Assembly (NCBI RefSeq): GCF_022458985.1 | Contig: NC_061774.1 | Location: forward strand, 11,398,616-11,462,615 | Direction of reading: 5' to 3' | Source of the DNA: Mugil cephalus | Taxonomy: Eukaryota > Chordata > Actinopteri > Mugiliformes > Mugilidae | Length of the DNA stretch: 64,000 bases | Shown here: in pieces, positions 21,900 through 35,309 of the stretch | Position numbering within the stretch: position 1 is the stretch's first letter | Layout of the letters: every line of letters begins with the position of its first letter | The notes under the pieces: generated by a model | Told to the model about the DNA's origin: nothing | Seen by the model: only the letters and a program-made list of their open reading frames with translations | Databases searched by the model: none | Translations under genes and position numbers: made by a program

Positions 21900-24689
21900 T
21901 GAACTCAGAGGTGGATGTGGTGTGGGCTGAACCTTAGGGATTGGTTGCAGGTGTACATGTTTAGATTCCTGTTTGTCTGTACTATCTTTCAGTATTTTAC
22001 CACTAGACTGGCCTGGGATGGATGGGGTCAGACATGTGAGCTGGCCTTTAGCTGGGGTGTGGGGAGTCAGAGGTGTATGTGGTGTTAGCTGAAATTTGTC
22101 AGGGATTGGTGGCAGGTGTAAATGTTTAGATCTATTGGTAAAATACGTCTTTCAGTATTTTACCAGTAGACTGGCCTGGGATGGGTGGGGTCAGATGTGT
22201 GACATGACCTTTAGCTGTGGTGGTGAGGAGGTGTACTTGTCTTGATATTTGTTTGGATCCCCTCTTGACTGAACTATCCTGGCCTGTGGTGGTGGGGAGT
22301 CAGGGGTGGATGTAATGTGGGCTGATCGTTATCAGGGATTTGTGGCAGGTGTACTTCTTAAGTTTCCTGTTTGTCTGTACTGTCTTTCAGTATTTTACCA
22401 CTAGACTGGCCTGGGATGGGTGGGGTCAGATATGTGTGCTGGCCTTTAGCTGTGGTGGTGGGAGTCAGGGGTGGATGTGGTGTGGGCTGAAACTTATCGG
22501 GAATTGGTGGCAGGTGCATGTTTCAGATTCCTGTTTGCCTGTACTGTCTCTCAGTATTTTACCAGTAGACTGGCCTGGAATGGGTGGGCTCAGATGTCTG
22601 ACATGACCTTTAGCTGTGGTGGGAAGAGGTGTACTTGTCTTGATATTAGTTTAGGTCCCTGCTTGACTGTACTATCTTGACTTGTGGTGAGGGGAGTCAG
22701 GGTGGATGCGGTGTGGGCTGACCATTATCAGGGATTGGTGGCAGGTGTATGTTTAGATTCCTCTTTGTCTATACTGTCTTGCAGTATTTTACCACTAGAC
22801 TGGCCTGGGATGGGTGGGGTCAGATGTGTGAGCTGACTTTTAGGTGGAGAGACGTAGTTGTCTTGATATTAGTTCAGATCCCTGCTTGACTGTACTATCC
22901 TGACCTGGGGTGTGGGGAGTCATGGTGGATTCGGTGTGGGCTGACACTTCCCAGTGATTTGTGGCAGGTGTACATGTTTAGATTCCTGTTTGTCTGTACC
23001 ATCTTTCAGTCTTTTACCACTAGACTGGCCTGGGATGGGTGGAGTGAGATGTGTGAACTGACCTTTAGCTGCAATGGTTGGGAGTCGTACTTGTCTCGAT
23101 CTTTCTTTAGATTCCTGTCTAACTGTACTATCCTGGCCTATGGTGCAGGGAGTCAGGGGTAGATGTGGTGTGGGCTACTACTGACCCTTAACAGGGATTG
23201 GTGGCAGGTGTATGTGTTTACATTCCTATTTGTCTGTACTGTCTATCAGTATTTTATCACTAGATTGGTCTGGGATGGATGGGGTCAGAGGCAGATGTGT
23301 GAGTTGACCTTTAGCTGTGGTGGTGGGGAGGTGTACTTGTCTTGATATTTGTTTAGGTCCCTGCTTGACTGTACTATCCTGACCTGTGGTGTGGGGAGTC
23401 AGGGTGGATGTGGTGTGGGCTGACCATTACCAGGGATTGGTGGCGGGCGTGTGTTTAGATTCCTCTTTGTTTGTACTGTCTTTCAGTATTTTACCACTAG
23501 ACTAGCCTGGGATGGGTGACGTCAGATGTGTGAGCGACTTTTAGGTGGAGAGACGTAGTTGTCTTGAATTCTGTTTAGATCCCTGCTTGACTGTACTATC
23601 CTGACCTGTGGTGTGGGGAGTCAGGGGTGGGTGTGGTGTGGGCTGACCCCTACCAGAGATTGATCGTGGGTGTACATGTTTAGATTCCTGTTTGTACTGT
23701 CTTTCATTCTTACCACTAGACTGACCTGGGATGGGTTTGGTCAGATGTGTGAGCTGACCTTTACCTGTGGTGGTGGGGAGTCAGGGGTGGATGTGGTGTG
23801 GGCTGACCATTACCAGTGATTGGTGGCAGGTGTTTGTGTATAGATTGCTGTTTGTCTGTACTGTCTTTCAGTATTTTACCAGTAGACTGGCCTGGGATGG
23901 GTGGGGTCAGATGTGTGAGGTGACTTTTAGCTGTGGTGGTTGGGAGGTGTACTTGTCTTGAACTTTATTTAGATCCCTGCTTGACTGTACTATCCTGGCC
24001 TGTGGTGGTGGGGAGTCAAGGGTGGATGTGGTGTGGGCTGAAACTTATCAGTGATTGGTGGCAGGTGTAAATGTTTAGATTCCTGTTGTCTGTACTGTCT
24101 TTCTGCATTTTAACCCCTAGACTGGCCCGGGATAGGTGGGGTCAGATGTGTGAGCTGACCTTTACCTGTGGTGGTGGGGAGTCAGGGGTGGATATGGTGT
24201 GGGCTGAAACTTATCAGGGATTGGTGGCAGGTGTATGTGTTTACATTCCTATTTGTCTGTACTGTCTATCAGTATTTTATCACTAGATTGGTCTGGGATG
24301 GATGGGGTCAGAGGCAGATGTGTGAGTTGACCTTTAGCTGTGGTGGTGGGGAGGTGTACTTGTCTTGATATTTGTTTAGGTCCCTGCTTGACTGTACTAT
24401 CCTGGCCTGTGGTGTTGGGGAGTCAACGGTGGATGTGGTGTGGGCTGACCATTACCAGGGACTGGTAGCAGGTGTTTGTGTATAGATTGCTGTTTGTCTG
24501 TACTGTCTTTCAGTATTTTACCAGTAGACTGGTCCGGGATAGGTGGGGTCAGATGTGTGAGCTGACCTTTACCTGTGGTGGTGGGGAGTCAGGGGTGGAT
24601 GTGGTGTGGGCTGAAACTTATCAGGGATTGGTGGCAGGTGTACATGTTTAGATTCCTGTTGTCTGTACTGGCCGTGGTGGTAGGGAGCC

Positions 24690-26275
24690 ATACTTGTCTC
24701 GGACTTTGTTTAGATCCCTGCTTGACTGTACTATCCTGACCTGTGGTGTGGGGAGTCAGTGGTTGGTGTGGTGTGGGCTGACCTTTACCAGGAATTGTTG
24801 GTGGGTGTACATGTTTAGATTCCTGTTTGTACTGTCTTTCATTCCTACCACTAGACTGGCCTGGGATGGGTTTGGTCAGATGTGTGAGCTGACCTTTACC
24901 TGTGGTGGTGGGGAGGTATTCTTGTCTTGATATTTGTTTGGATCCCTGCTTGACTGTACTATCCTGACCTGTGGTGGTGGGGAGTCAGGGGTGGATGTAG
25001 TGTGGGCTGACCCTTACCAGGGATTGGTGATGGGTGTACATGTTTAGATTCCTGTTTGTGCTGTCTTTCATTCTTACCACTAGACTGGCCTGGGATGGGT
25101 TTGGTCAGATGTGTGAGCTGACCTTTAGCTGTGGTGGTGGGGAGGTATCCTTGTCTTGATATTTGTTTGGATCCCTGCTTGACTGTACTATCCTGGCCTG
25201 TGGTGGTGGGGAGTCAGGGGTGGATGTGGTGTGGGCTGACCATTACCAGTGATTGGTGGCAGGTGTTTGTGTATAGATTGCTGTTTGTTTGTACTGTCTT
25301 TCAGTATTTTACCAGTAGACTGGCCTTTGGATTCCTGTTTGTCTGTACCGTGTCAGTCTTTTACAACTATGGCCTGGGATGGGTGTGGTCAGATGTGTGA
25401 GATGACTTTTAGTTGTGGTGGTGGGGAGGTGCTCTTGTATTGATATTTGTTTAGAGCCCTGCTTGACTACTACCCTGATCTGTGGTGTGGGAAGTCAGAG
25501 GTGGATGTGGTGTGGGCTGAACCTAAGAAATTGGTAGTAGGTGTGGTGGTGGGGAGTCAGGGGTGGATGTCTTTCAATATTTTATCACTTGACTAGCCAG
25601 GGATGGGTGGGGTCTGAGGCAGATGTGTGAGCTGACGTTTAGCTGTGGTGGTGGGGAGTCAGGGATGGATGTGGTGTGGGCTGACCCTTATCATGGATTT
25701 TTGGCAGGTGTGCCAATTTTAGATTGCTGTTTGTCTGTACTGTCTTTCCTGCACCACAGGCCAGGGTAGTACAGTAAAGCAGGGATCTAAACAAATATCA
25801 AGACAAGTACGCCTCCCCACCACCACAGCTAAAAGTCAGCTCACACATCTGACCCCACCCATCCCAGGCCAGTCTAGTGGTAAGAATGAAAGACAGCACA
25901 AACAGGAATCTAAACATGTACACCCATCACCAATCCCTGGTAAGGGTCAGCCCACACTACATCCACCCGTGACTCCCCACCACCACAGGTCAGGATAGTA
26001 CAGTCAAGCAGGGATCCAAACAAATATCAAGACAAGAATACCTCCCCACCACCACGGGTAAAGGTCAGCTCACACATCTGACCAAACCCATCCCAGGCCA
26101 GTCTAGTGGTAAGAATGAAAGACAGTACAAACAGGAATTTAAACATGTACACCCACCAACAATTCCTGGTAAAGGTCAGCCCACACCACACCCACCGCTG
26201 ACTCCCCACACCACAGATCAAGATAGTACAGTCAAGCAGGGATCTAAACAAAGTTCGAGACAAGTAACCATGGTA
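24690..26275. repeat. Inverted duplication of about 500 bp inside the array
   Basis: The stretch 24690-25190 reads, as reverse complement and nearly base for base, again at about 25770-26275. That includes the rare variants ggaattgttggtgggtgtac, gatgggtttggtcagatg and ggaggtattcttgtcttgat. About 580 bp separate the arms and contain the first orientation switch. The left part of the minus arm (aattcctggtaaaggtcagc block) is repeated at 26649-26768 and 26875-26990. Confidence 0.8.
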
Positions 26276-26650
26276 AAACACACATGACTCACCATCCAGA
26301 ATTGGGGTAAATACTGAAAACAAACAGGAAGGATCTTGTATATCACCCCACACCAACCAAGGTAGTCAGTAAAGGATCTAAAAAATATAACATACGCCCC
26401 CCCCACCGCTAAGTCGCCACCATCTACCCCACCATCCGCCGTTAGTGTAATGAAAGACAGCACACAGGATCTAACTTACACCACAATCCTGGTAACAGCC
26501 ACACACATCACCGTGACTCCCCACCCAGGTAGGAAGTACAGTCAAGCAGGGCCAACAAATATAGCAAGATACCCCCCACAGAAAGGTCGCTAATGACCAA
26601 ACCCATCCCGGCAGTCATGTAATGAAAGACAGTCAAACAGGAATTAACAG
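26275..26650. repeat. Abnormally eroded repeat units, possible assembly damage
   Basis: Here the array consensus is still followed but with many 1-6 base deletions clustered together (for example accccaccatccgccgttag and agatacccccca where units elsewhere are intact). Flanking units on both sides are well preserved. The pattern looks like uncorrected sequencing or gap-fill error more than evolution. Confidence 0.55.
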
Positions 26651-29600
26651 ACCCACCAACAATTCCTGGTAAAGGTCAGCCCACACCACACCCACCGCTG
26701 ACTCCCCACACCACAGATCAAGATAGTACAGTCAAGCAGGGATCTAAACAAAGTTCGAGACAAGTATACCTCCTCACACACAGTAAAGTCAGCTCACACA
26801 TCTGACCCACCCATCCAAGGCAGTCTAGGGTAAAAGCTGAAAGACAGTACAGACAACAGGAATTAAACATTTACACCCACCAACAATTCCTGGTAAAGGT
26901 CAGCCCACACCACACCCACCGCTGACTCCCCACACCACAGATCAAGATAGTACAGTCAAGCAGGGATCTAAACAAAGTTCGAGACAAGTATGGGTCTCAA
27001 CCATTGCAGCTAAACGTCAGCTCACACATCTGACCTCACCCATCCAAGGCAAGTCTAGGGGTTAAAATACTGAAAGACAGAACAGAGTATTAGGAATCTT
27101 GTGATATACACCCCACACCAATCCCTAAGGTTTGACCCACACCACATCCACCTGCCACTCTCCACACCACAGGTCAGGATAGTACAGTCAAGCAGGGATC
27201 TAAACAAATATCAGGACAAGTGCGACTCCCAATCACCACAGCTAAAAGTCAGCTCACACATCTGACCCCACCCATCCCAAGCAAGTCTTGTGGTAAAAGA
27301 CAGTCAGGAGTCAGGGGTGACTGTGGTGTGGGATGAACCTTAGGGATTGCTGTGGGGTGTATATCTTAAGATTCCTATTTCTCTGTTCTGTCTTTCAGTA
27401 TTTTACCACTAGACTGGCCTGGGATGGGTAGGGTCAAATGTGTGAGATGACCTTTACCTGTGGTGGTGTGAGTCAGGGGTGGATGTGGTGTGGGCTGACC
27501 GTTACCAGGGATTGGTAGCAGGGGTTTCTGTATAGATTGCTGTTAGTTTGTACTGTCTTTCAGTATTGTACCAGTAGACTGGCCTAGGATAGGTGGGGTC
27601 AGATGTGTGAGCTGACATTTAACTGTGGTGGTGGGGAGACAGAGCTGGATGTGGTGTGGGCTGAACCTTAGGGATTGGTTGCAGGTGTACATGTTTAGAT
27701 TCCAGTTTGTCTGTACTGTCTTTCAGTATTTTACCAGTAGACTGGCCTGGGATGGGTAGGGTCAGATGTGTAAGATGACCTTTAGCTGTGGTGGTGGAGA
27801 GGTGTACTTGTCTTGTTCTGTGAGTCAGGGGTGGATGTGGTGTGGTCAGATGTGTGAGCTGAGCTTTAGCTGTGGTGGTGGGGAGGTATCCTTATTTTGA
27901 TATTTGTTTGGATCCCTGCTTGACTGTTCTATCCTGGCCTGTGGTGGTGGGGAGTCAGGGGTGGATGCAGTGTTGGGTGACTCTTACCAGGGATTGGTGG
28001 CAGGTGTGCATGTTTAGATTCCAGTTTGTCTGTACTGTCTTTCAGTATTTTACCACTACATTGGCCTGGGATGGGTGGGGTCAGATGCGTGAGCTGACCT
28101 TTAGCTGTGGTGGTGGGGAGGTGTAGTTGTCTTGATATTTGTCTGGATCTCTGCTTGACTGTACTATCCTGTCCTGTGGTGTGGGCAGTCAGAGGTGAAT
28201 ATGGTGTGGGCTAACCCTCACCAAGGATTGGTGGCAGTTGTATATGTTTAGATCCCTGTTTGTCTGTACTGTGTCAGTCTTTTACAACTATGGCCTTGGA
28301 TGGGTGTGGTCAGATGTGTGAGATGACTTTTAGTTGTGGTGGTGGGGAGGTGCTCTTGTTGATATTTGTTTAGAGTCAGAGGTTGATGTGGTGTGCGCTG
28401 AACCTGAGGAATTGGTAGAAGTTGTGGTGGTGGGGAGTCAGGAGTGGATGTGGTGTGGCCTGAAACTTATCAGGGATTGGTGGCAGGTGTAAATGTTTAG
28501 ATTCCTGTTTGTCTGTACTGTCTTTCAATATTTTATCACTTGACTAGCCTGGGATGGGTGGGGTCAGTGGCAGATGTGTGAGCTGACATTTAGCTGAGGT
28601 GGTGGGGAGTCAGGGATGGATGTGGTGTGGGCTGACCCTTATCATGGATTTTTTGCAGGTGTGCCAATTTTAGATTGCTGTTTGTCTGTACTGTCTTTCA
28701 GTCTTTTATTACTAGACTGTCACTTTTCAAAAATTGGAGTTCTGGTGTGAGTTCTTGTGACTTACTAAACAGGAATCTCAACACATACACTTATCACCGA
28801 TCCCTGTTAAGGATCAGCCCAGAAAACATCCACCTGTGACTCCCCTCACCATAGGTCAGGGTAGTAGTTAGGCAGGGATCTAAACAAATATCAAGACAAG
28901 TACACCTCTCCACCACCACAGCTAAAAGTCAGCTCACACATCTGACCTGACCCATCCCAGGCCAGTCTAGTGGTAAAATACTGAAAGACAGTACAGACAA
29001 ACTGGAATCTAAACATGTACACTTGCCACCAATCCCTGGTAAGAGTCAGCCCACACCGCATCCACCCCTGACTCCCCACCACCACAGCTAAAAGTCAGTT
29101 CACACATCTGACCCCACCTATCCCAGGCCAGTCTAGTGGTAAAATACTGTAAGACAGTACAGACAAACAGGAATCTAAACATGTACACCTGCAACCAGTC
29201 CCTAAGCTTCAGCCCACACCACATCTAGCTGTGTCTCCCCACACCACAGGTCAGGATAGTACAGTCAATCAGGGATCCAAACAAATATCAAGACAAGGAT
29301 ACCTCCCCACCACCTCAGCTAAAGGTCATCTTACACATCTGACCTCACCCATCCCAGGCTAGTTTTATGGTGAAATACTGAAAGACAGTGCAAACAAACA
29401 GGAATCTAAACATGAACACCTGCCACCAATCCCTGGTAAGGGTCAGCCCAGACAACACAAACCTCAAACTTACTGTACCACAGGTCAGGATAGTACAGTT
29501 AGGCAGGGACCTAAACAAATATCAAGACAAGTACACCTCCCCATCCATGCAGCTAAAAGTCAGCTCACACATCTCACTCCACCCATCCCAGACCAGTCTA

Positions 29601-31879
29601 GTGTTAAAATACTGAAAAACAGTACAAACAAACTGGAATCTAAACATGTATACCTGCTACAAATCCCTGGTAAGAGTCAGCCCACACTGCATCCACCCCT
29701 GACTCCCCACCACCACAGCTAAAAGTCAGCTCACACATCTGACCCCACCCATCCCAGGCTAGTGTAGTGGTAAAATACTGAAAGACAGTACAGACTAACA
29801 GGAATCTAAACATGTACACCTACAACAAGTCCCTAAGGTTCAGCCCACACCACATCCAGCTCTATCTCCCCACACCAAAGGTCAGGATAGTACAGTCAAT
29901 CAGGCATTTATCTCACACATCTGACCTCACCCATCCCAGGCTAGTTTTGTGGTGAAATACTGAAAGATAGTATAGACAAACAGGAATCTAAATACCTACC
30001 AATCCCTGGTAAGGGTCAGCCCAGACAACATCCACCTCTTACTTCCTGCACAACAGGCCAGGATAGTACAATCAAGCAGATTTCTAAACAAATATCAAGA
30101 TAAGTACGCCTCCCCACCACCACAGTTAAAAGTCAGCTCACATATCTGATGTCACCCATCCCAGGTCAGTCTAGTGACAAAATACTGAAAGACGGTACAG
30201 ACCAACTAGAATCTAAACATGTTCACCTGTCTCCCCACACCACAGGTCAGGATAGTACAGTCAATCAGGGATCTAAACAAATATCAAGACAAGTAACCTT
30301 CCCGCCACCACAGCTAAAGTTCATCTCACACATCTGACCTCACCCATCCCAAGCCAGTCTAGTGGTAAAATACTGAGAGACAGTACAGACAAACTGGAAT
30401 CTCAACACCTGCCACCAATCCCTGGTAAGGGTCAGCCCAGACAACATCCACCTCTGACTTCCTGCACAACAGGCCAGGATAATACAATCAAGCAGATTTC
30501 TAAACAAATATCAAGACAAGTACCCCTCCCAACCACCACAGCTAAAAGTCAGCTCACACATGTGCCTCTGACCCCACCTATCCCAGGCCTGTCTGGTGAT
30601 AAAATACTGAAAGACAGTACAGACAAACAGGAATCTAAACACCTGCCACCAATCCCTAGTAAGGTTCAGCCCACACCACATCCAACTCTGACTCCCCACA
30701 TCATAGGTCAGGGTAGTACAGTCAATTAAGGTTGTAAACAAATATCAGGAGAAGTACACCTCCCCACCACCACAGCTAAAGGTCATCTTACACATCTGAC
30801 CCTACCCATCCAGGGCCAGTCAAGTGGTAAAATACTGAAAGACAGTACAGACAAACAGGAACCTAAACATGTACACCTGCAACCAGTCCCTAAGTATCAG
30901 CCCACACCACATCCAGCTCTGTCTCCCCACACCAAAGGTCAGAATAGTACAGTCAATTAGGGATCTAAACAAATATCAAGACAAGTAACCTTCCTGACTG
31001 TACAGCTAAAGGTCAGCTCACACGTGTGACCTCACCCATCCCAGGCCGGTCTACTGGTAAAAAACTGAAAGACGGTGCAGACACACAGGAATCTAAACAT
31101 TTACACCTGCCACCAATCCCTGATAAGTTTCAGCCCACACCACATCCACCCCTGACTCCCAGCCACCACAGCTTAATGTCAGCTCACACATCTGACCCTA
31201 CCTATCCCAGGCCAGTCTACTGGTACAATACTGAAAGTCAGTACAGACAAACAGCAATCTATACACAAACCCCTGCTACCAATCCCTGGTAACGGTCAGC
31301 CCACACCACATCCACCCTTGACTCCCCACCACCACAGCTAAAGGTCAGCTCACACATCTGACCCTACCCATCCCAGGCCAGTCAAGTGGTAAAATACTGA
31401 AAGACAGAACAGAGAAATAGGAATCTTAAGATATACACCCCACACCAATCCCTAAAGTTCAGCCCACACCACATCCAGCCCTGTCTCCTGACTGTCTTTT
31501 ACCACTAGACTTGTGTGACATCAAATGTGTGAGCTGACTTTTAGCTGTGGTGATTGGGAGGTGCACTTGTCTTGATATTTGTATATTTTTAGATCCCTGC
31601 TTGACTGTACTACCCCGGCCTATGGTGTGGTAATTCAGAGGTGGATGTTGTCTGGGCTGACCCTTACCAGGGATTGGTGGCAGGTGTTTAGAGTCCTGTT
31701 TGTCAGTACTGTCTTTCAGTATTTACCACAAGACTAGCCTGGAATGGGTGAGGTCAGATGTGTGAGATAACCTTTAGCTGTGGTGGCGGGAAGGTTACTT
31801 GTCTTGATATTTGTTTAGATCCCTGATTGACTGTACTATCCTGACCTGTGGTGTGGGGAGATGATTTATGAAGTTCAGT

Positions 31880-32420
31880 CCATTTCCTCTTATTATTTTA
31901 CGGTGCAGATCTGCCACATCCAATATGGCGACGTGTTGACATATCGCAGCAATGGACCAACCTGCTCAATGCGGCATCTACGTATATATGTCTATAGATA
32001 TTACCAGCTGACAACAAACAACTTTCCGAGATACTAACATTTCTACATATTAGACATAACAACACCGATGTATATTTTTAATAAATTCTAAACATACATA
32101 AGTTTATGCATTATAAAAAAATAAACAAAACAAAACAGTGATTTAGGTGTGATTACAATGTAATATGTGTTTATTATTCTGGAAACATTCAGTTTTGCGT
32201 TTTTGTTTTCATTTTGGCGTGTTGCAATATTTCAGTGTGAATCACATTTGCGCTTTAATGAAAGTATTCATGTATATTTTGACAAGTAAGATTAATATGA
32301 TAAATTTGCCAGAATAAATAAAATAAAGGGGTAGTCTAGAGTAGAACTATAATTACTGTTGTTTTTTAAAAACAATGTGTTCTAGTAATTTTGGATCTGT
32401 TAACTAAATATTTTTATTTG
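31880..32420. repeat. Displaced selenoh upstream flank beyond the array
   Basis: The left part (31925-31995) matches 20705-20770. The right part matches the flank of the Cys copy: ctgacaacaa... atattaacatt... ataacaac at about 16980-17035, and cattttggtttgttgcaaca... gtattcatgtatatttcg at 17225-17300. No selenoh exon is present. It is best explained as the continuation of the second unit's flank, cut off from its gene by the array. Confidence 0.7.
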
Positions 32421-32502
32421 TATGTATTTTGGGTCACTTCAGGAAAAGTCATCAAATTTCAGGCTAAAAGAATGATGTTTAGGGTATTTTTTACTTCTGT
32501 AA

Positions 32503-32601
32503 CGGGTCAAATTTGACCCGAACAGTATGCAAGGGTTTATACTTTTATATAGGTGCTACACATTTTTGCACACTGAGGCTGTTATGGGTCAGATTTGACC
32601 C
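32503..32601. repeat. Perfect 18-bp palindrome plus imperfect second copy
   Basis: cgggtcaaatttgacccg (32503-32520) is a perfect palindrome. About 65 bp on, at 32584-32604, atgggtcagatttgacccgt is a near copy. Such 'gggtcaaatttgaccc' palindromes recall termini of DNA transposons in fish, but I cannot delimit an element. Confidence 0.6.
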
Positions 32602-32619
32602 GTATCTATCCAGATGGAT

Positions 32620-35300
32620 TGTAGGTCTGCCAGTGTGGGTCAAATAAGGGAAAATTGTTGTTTTATGGAATCTTCAAACTGTGAGAATGTGCATGTCATG
32701 TTTGTGTGCATTTTATATGTGAAAGAGGTGACAGAGTTCAAGGGAAGGGGACCTCACCACAGTCACGAGAACTGTCTGTGTTCCCGAAACATTTCTCAGG
32801 TTCCCCCAGACACAGACACATGCTGGTCTTTGTGGGGACAGGGGAATCCCAAAATATTGAAATACCAACAAACAACATGGGAGTGATCATATATGGGAAC
32901 AGAAGAGGACAGAAGGCCTCCAGAGGTCAGACAGTGCCTTCACACAGACGCAAGATGTGCACCTGCTAATAAAGTAGCAGGTTTGAGTTTTACATCCATC
33001 CTTCCTCCACATTCTTGAATTCGAATGTTTTTCCATTGTAAATTAAACAAAAAGAAAAAAAACAGTACTTTGTTCTCTAGATTTTATTTCTCTTTCACAT
33101 CTCAACTCATTATATTTCCATTCTTAGTTATTGTAAACATTGCTGTGATCCCATTTCCACTGTTGCACATACAGCTGACGAATCTATTTCTATTGCATTT
33201 TCACATGGTGATTTTTAAAACTGCCTTGATTTTGTATTATTATTTGTCTATTTTATACTTTATACTGTATTCATTGTGGACAGCAAACAACGAGTTGTAC
33301 AGGAAAACATGATTCCACATTGTGCATGTGACAAAAAACACTTTGAATTTTGAATATGAATCAAACATCTAATGTCTGATTTAAATAGAAGTTAAAGGTG
33401 CTTTTGTTTTGATTTGAGTTTTTCAATATACAGATTTGTTTTGTTGGTTGACTAATTTATTAAGATAGTCTTGTACAATATCTTGTATAATATATCAGAC
33501 TGAAGAGATGCTTGATTGTTGATAGATTATATTATTATAATTACTATTATAATAACTATTTAATAACTATTATTAATAACTATTATTTATTAAACAGTTC
33601 CACGGCTACAACTTCTAGTGAGAATTTTATGGAAATTCCATCTACAGTACATGGACAGCTGGGACAGATTAATAATAGATCCTACTTGATCCTGAGCTGG
33701 GTTTTCATCAGAGCGTCTTTTATGGAAAGTCAGGCCAGCTGCTGTTCCAACATGGAGCTGAAGACAGCAGATGTGACACCCACAGGTTGAGGTGTTGAAT
33801 GGATGTGAGCTTCAGCCAACCAACAGATTTTTTGTTGTTGTCGTTGTTGTTGTTGTTTTTATTTATATATTTGTATTGAATGAATAGGGTCACAACCTTC
33901 ACAAATGCTGCACATACTGAACATACTGAAGACATGCATTTGGGACATCTGACAGACTTTTGGTCTCATATGTGCGTCATCCTACTTATAGATGAATCCT
34001 TCCTTCTGGCACTTCCAAAAAAGGACCTGTCTATTGTCCTCAGCAAACAGTGGGACAGATGAATGCAGCTCCCGTATTCTCTAATGGTTTACATAATCCC
34101 CGGCTGAAAGATAGCATCCGAAAACAAACAAGAAGAAAGTGAGAGAAAACCCTGTAGAGTGACAGACGGATGTTCTCGAGTAATCCAAAGTTAAGCGCAA
34201 ATATGGTGTTACCAAAATAGCCACAATAATCTTGTCTGTCAGTGTTTATGTGGAAGTCATATTTTTGGGCACTCAAAGTATACTAATTGTCAAGAGAACG
34301 TCACAAGTTGCGTCTGTGCCAAAAAAGACGGCCAACACAGCCTCCCAGAGCGAGGCGTGTGTGTGAGTGACTGACTCACAATCGCCCATCTAATCACTGT
34401 GCTTTTGTTCTCACGTTAGCAACAAACTTCTTGGTCGTCACTTTTACTCTCGTCGTCTTTGTTGCATGATTAAATCTTTTACCCTTTCTGAATCAGACCA
34501 AGCACAAAGATACATCAAATCTCTAGTGTTTCTTTGGCTGCTAGTCTGTCTATGCAGTCTGTTGCAGAGTATTTTTAGCTGTGTGCGTAAACCTCCAACG
34601 AGCAGATGGGCCGTTGGACAGATGTGCCCCGTTTTCACCCCACTCTCCAGTTTTGCTTCTTTGTGACTCAAGGCCGGAAGCACGGAGCGACTGCCTCCAC
34701 ACATTACAAATGTGGATATTTCTGTGCATGCATACATATGGAGAGAAGAGGAGGATCACCACAACACAGATACTTCATTCATAAATCCAGTTTGTTGTTT
34801 TTTTTTTGTTTTTTTTTCTGAATTCTTACTGTTTACTGCAATTTATCCTTTGGGTAATGAGTCAGCTAATGACGGTATACTGTGAGTTTTTTTTTTTTTT
34901 TTTAAATTTACTATTACTTTTTTTAGTATTACTTTTACATTACAGTCCATAACTAATGAATACGACATGCGACACATTAATGAAAAAACAAACCAACTGC
35001 AACTGCAAAAATCAGAATATTATCTCCATGTAAACACAACATACAGGCTACATGTACCTACATGCATACATACAAAAAGATAGAGTAGGGAAAAAAAATT
35101 AACCAGCCTGAATCTCCCCTCGGAGCAACCAAGAAACACGAAAACTAGACCTTCCACCTGTACATCATAAACTTTGCTATACCATGAACTAAAAAGTTGC
35201 TCTTGATCACAGTGGCCAACTAGCATGCAGCGGCAATCCTAGATTGTCTGTGGCCCCAAGTAAAGACAAGTAAAGACGTGGCCCCAAGTAAAGACATTCA
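32620..35300. other. Gene-poor AT-rich spacer
   Basis: I see only simple sequence: an (att)-like tract at 33525-33600, a (ttg)n run at 33828-33858 and poly-T at 34798-34820 and 34888-34905. Open frames of 60-100 codons are short and have no recognisable protein character. No splice-linked exons were found. Confidence 0.5.
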
Positions 35301-35309
35301 CGTGGTATC

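Larger units (their letters stand above)
21900..31862. repeat. 10 kb minisatellite-like array with alternating orientation
   Basis: Units of about 165 bp and about 230 bp alternate. The longer form carries an extra segment of about 65 bp (gtacttgtcttgatatttgt... actatcctg). Landmarks are ggggtggatgtggtgtgggc, tttcagtattttaccac, agactggcctgggatgggtg and gtcagatgtgtgagctgacc. Orientation by eye: plus about 21900-25748, minus 25749-27305, plus 27305-28720, minus 28770-31488, plus 31488-31862. A short unique piece (28722-28768) sits at one switch. Copies are diverged by substitutions and small indels. Many frames stay open over a unit because the short unit is close to a multiple of three, but the translations have no protein features. 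Confidence 0.95.

Noticed and set aside
21900-31862. Repeated open frames in the array (for example 22340-22606, 27872-28126, 26027-26356 minus) as a repeat protein
   Set aside because: They arise because the short unit is close to a multiple of three. Translations are low-complexity and broken between units, with no splice logic or start context.
21900-31862. CRISPR-like array
   Set aside because: Units are long and diverged, have no repeat-spacer alternation, and sit in a vertebrate chromosome.
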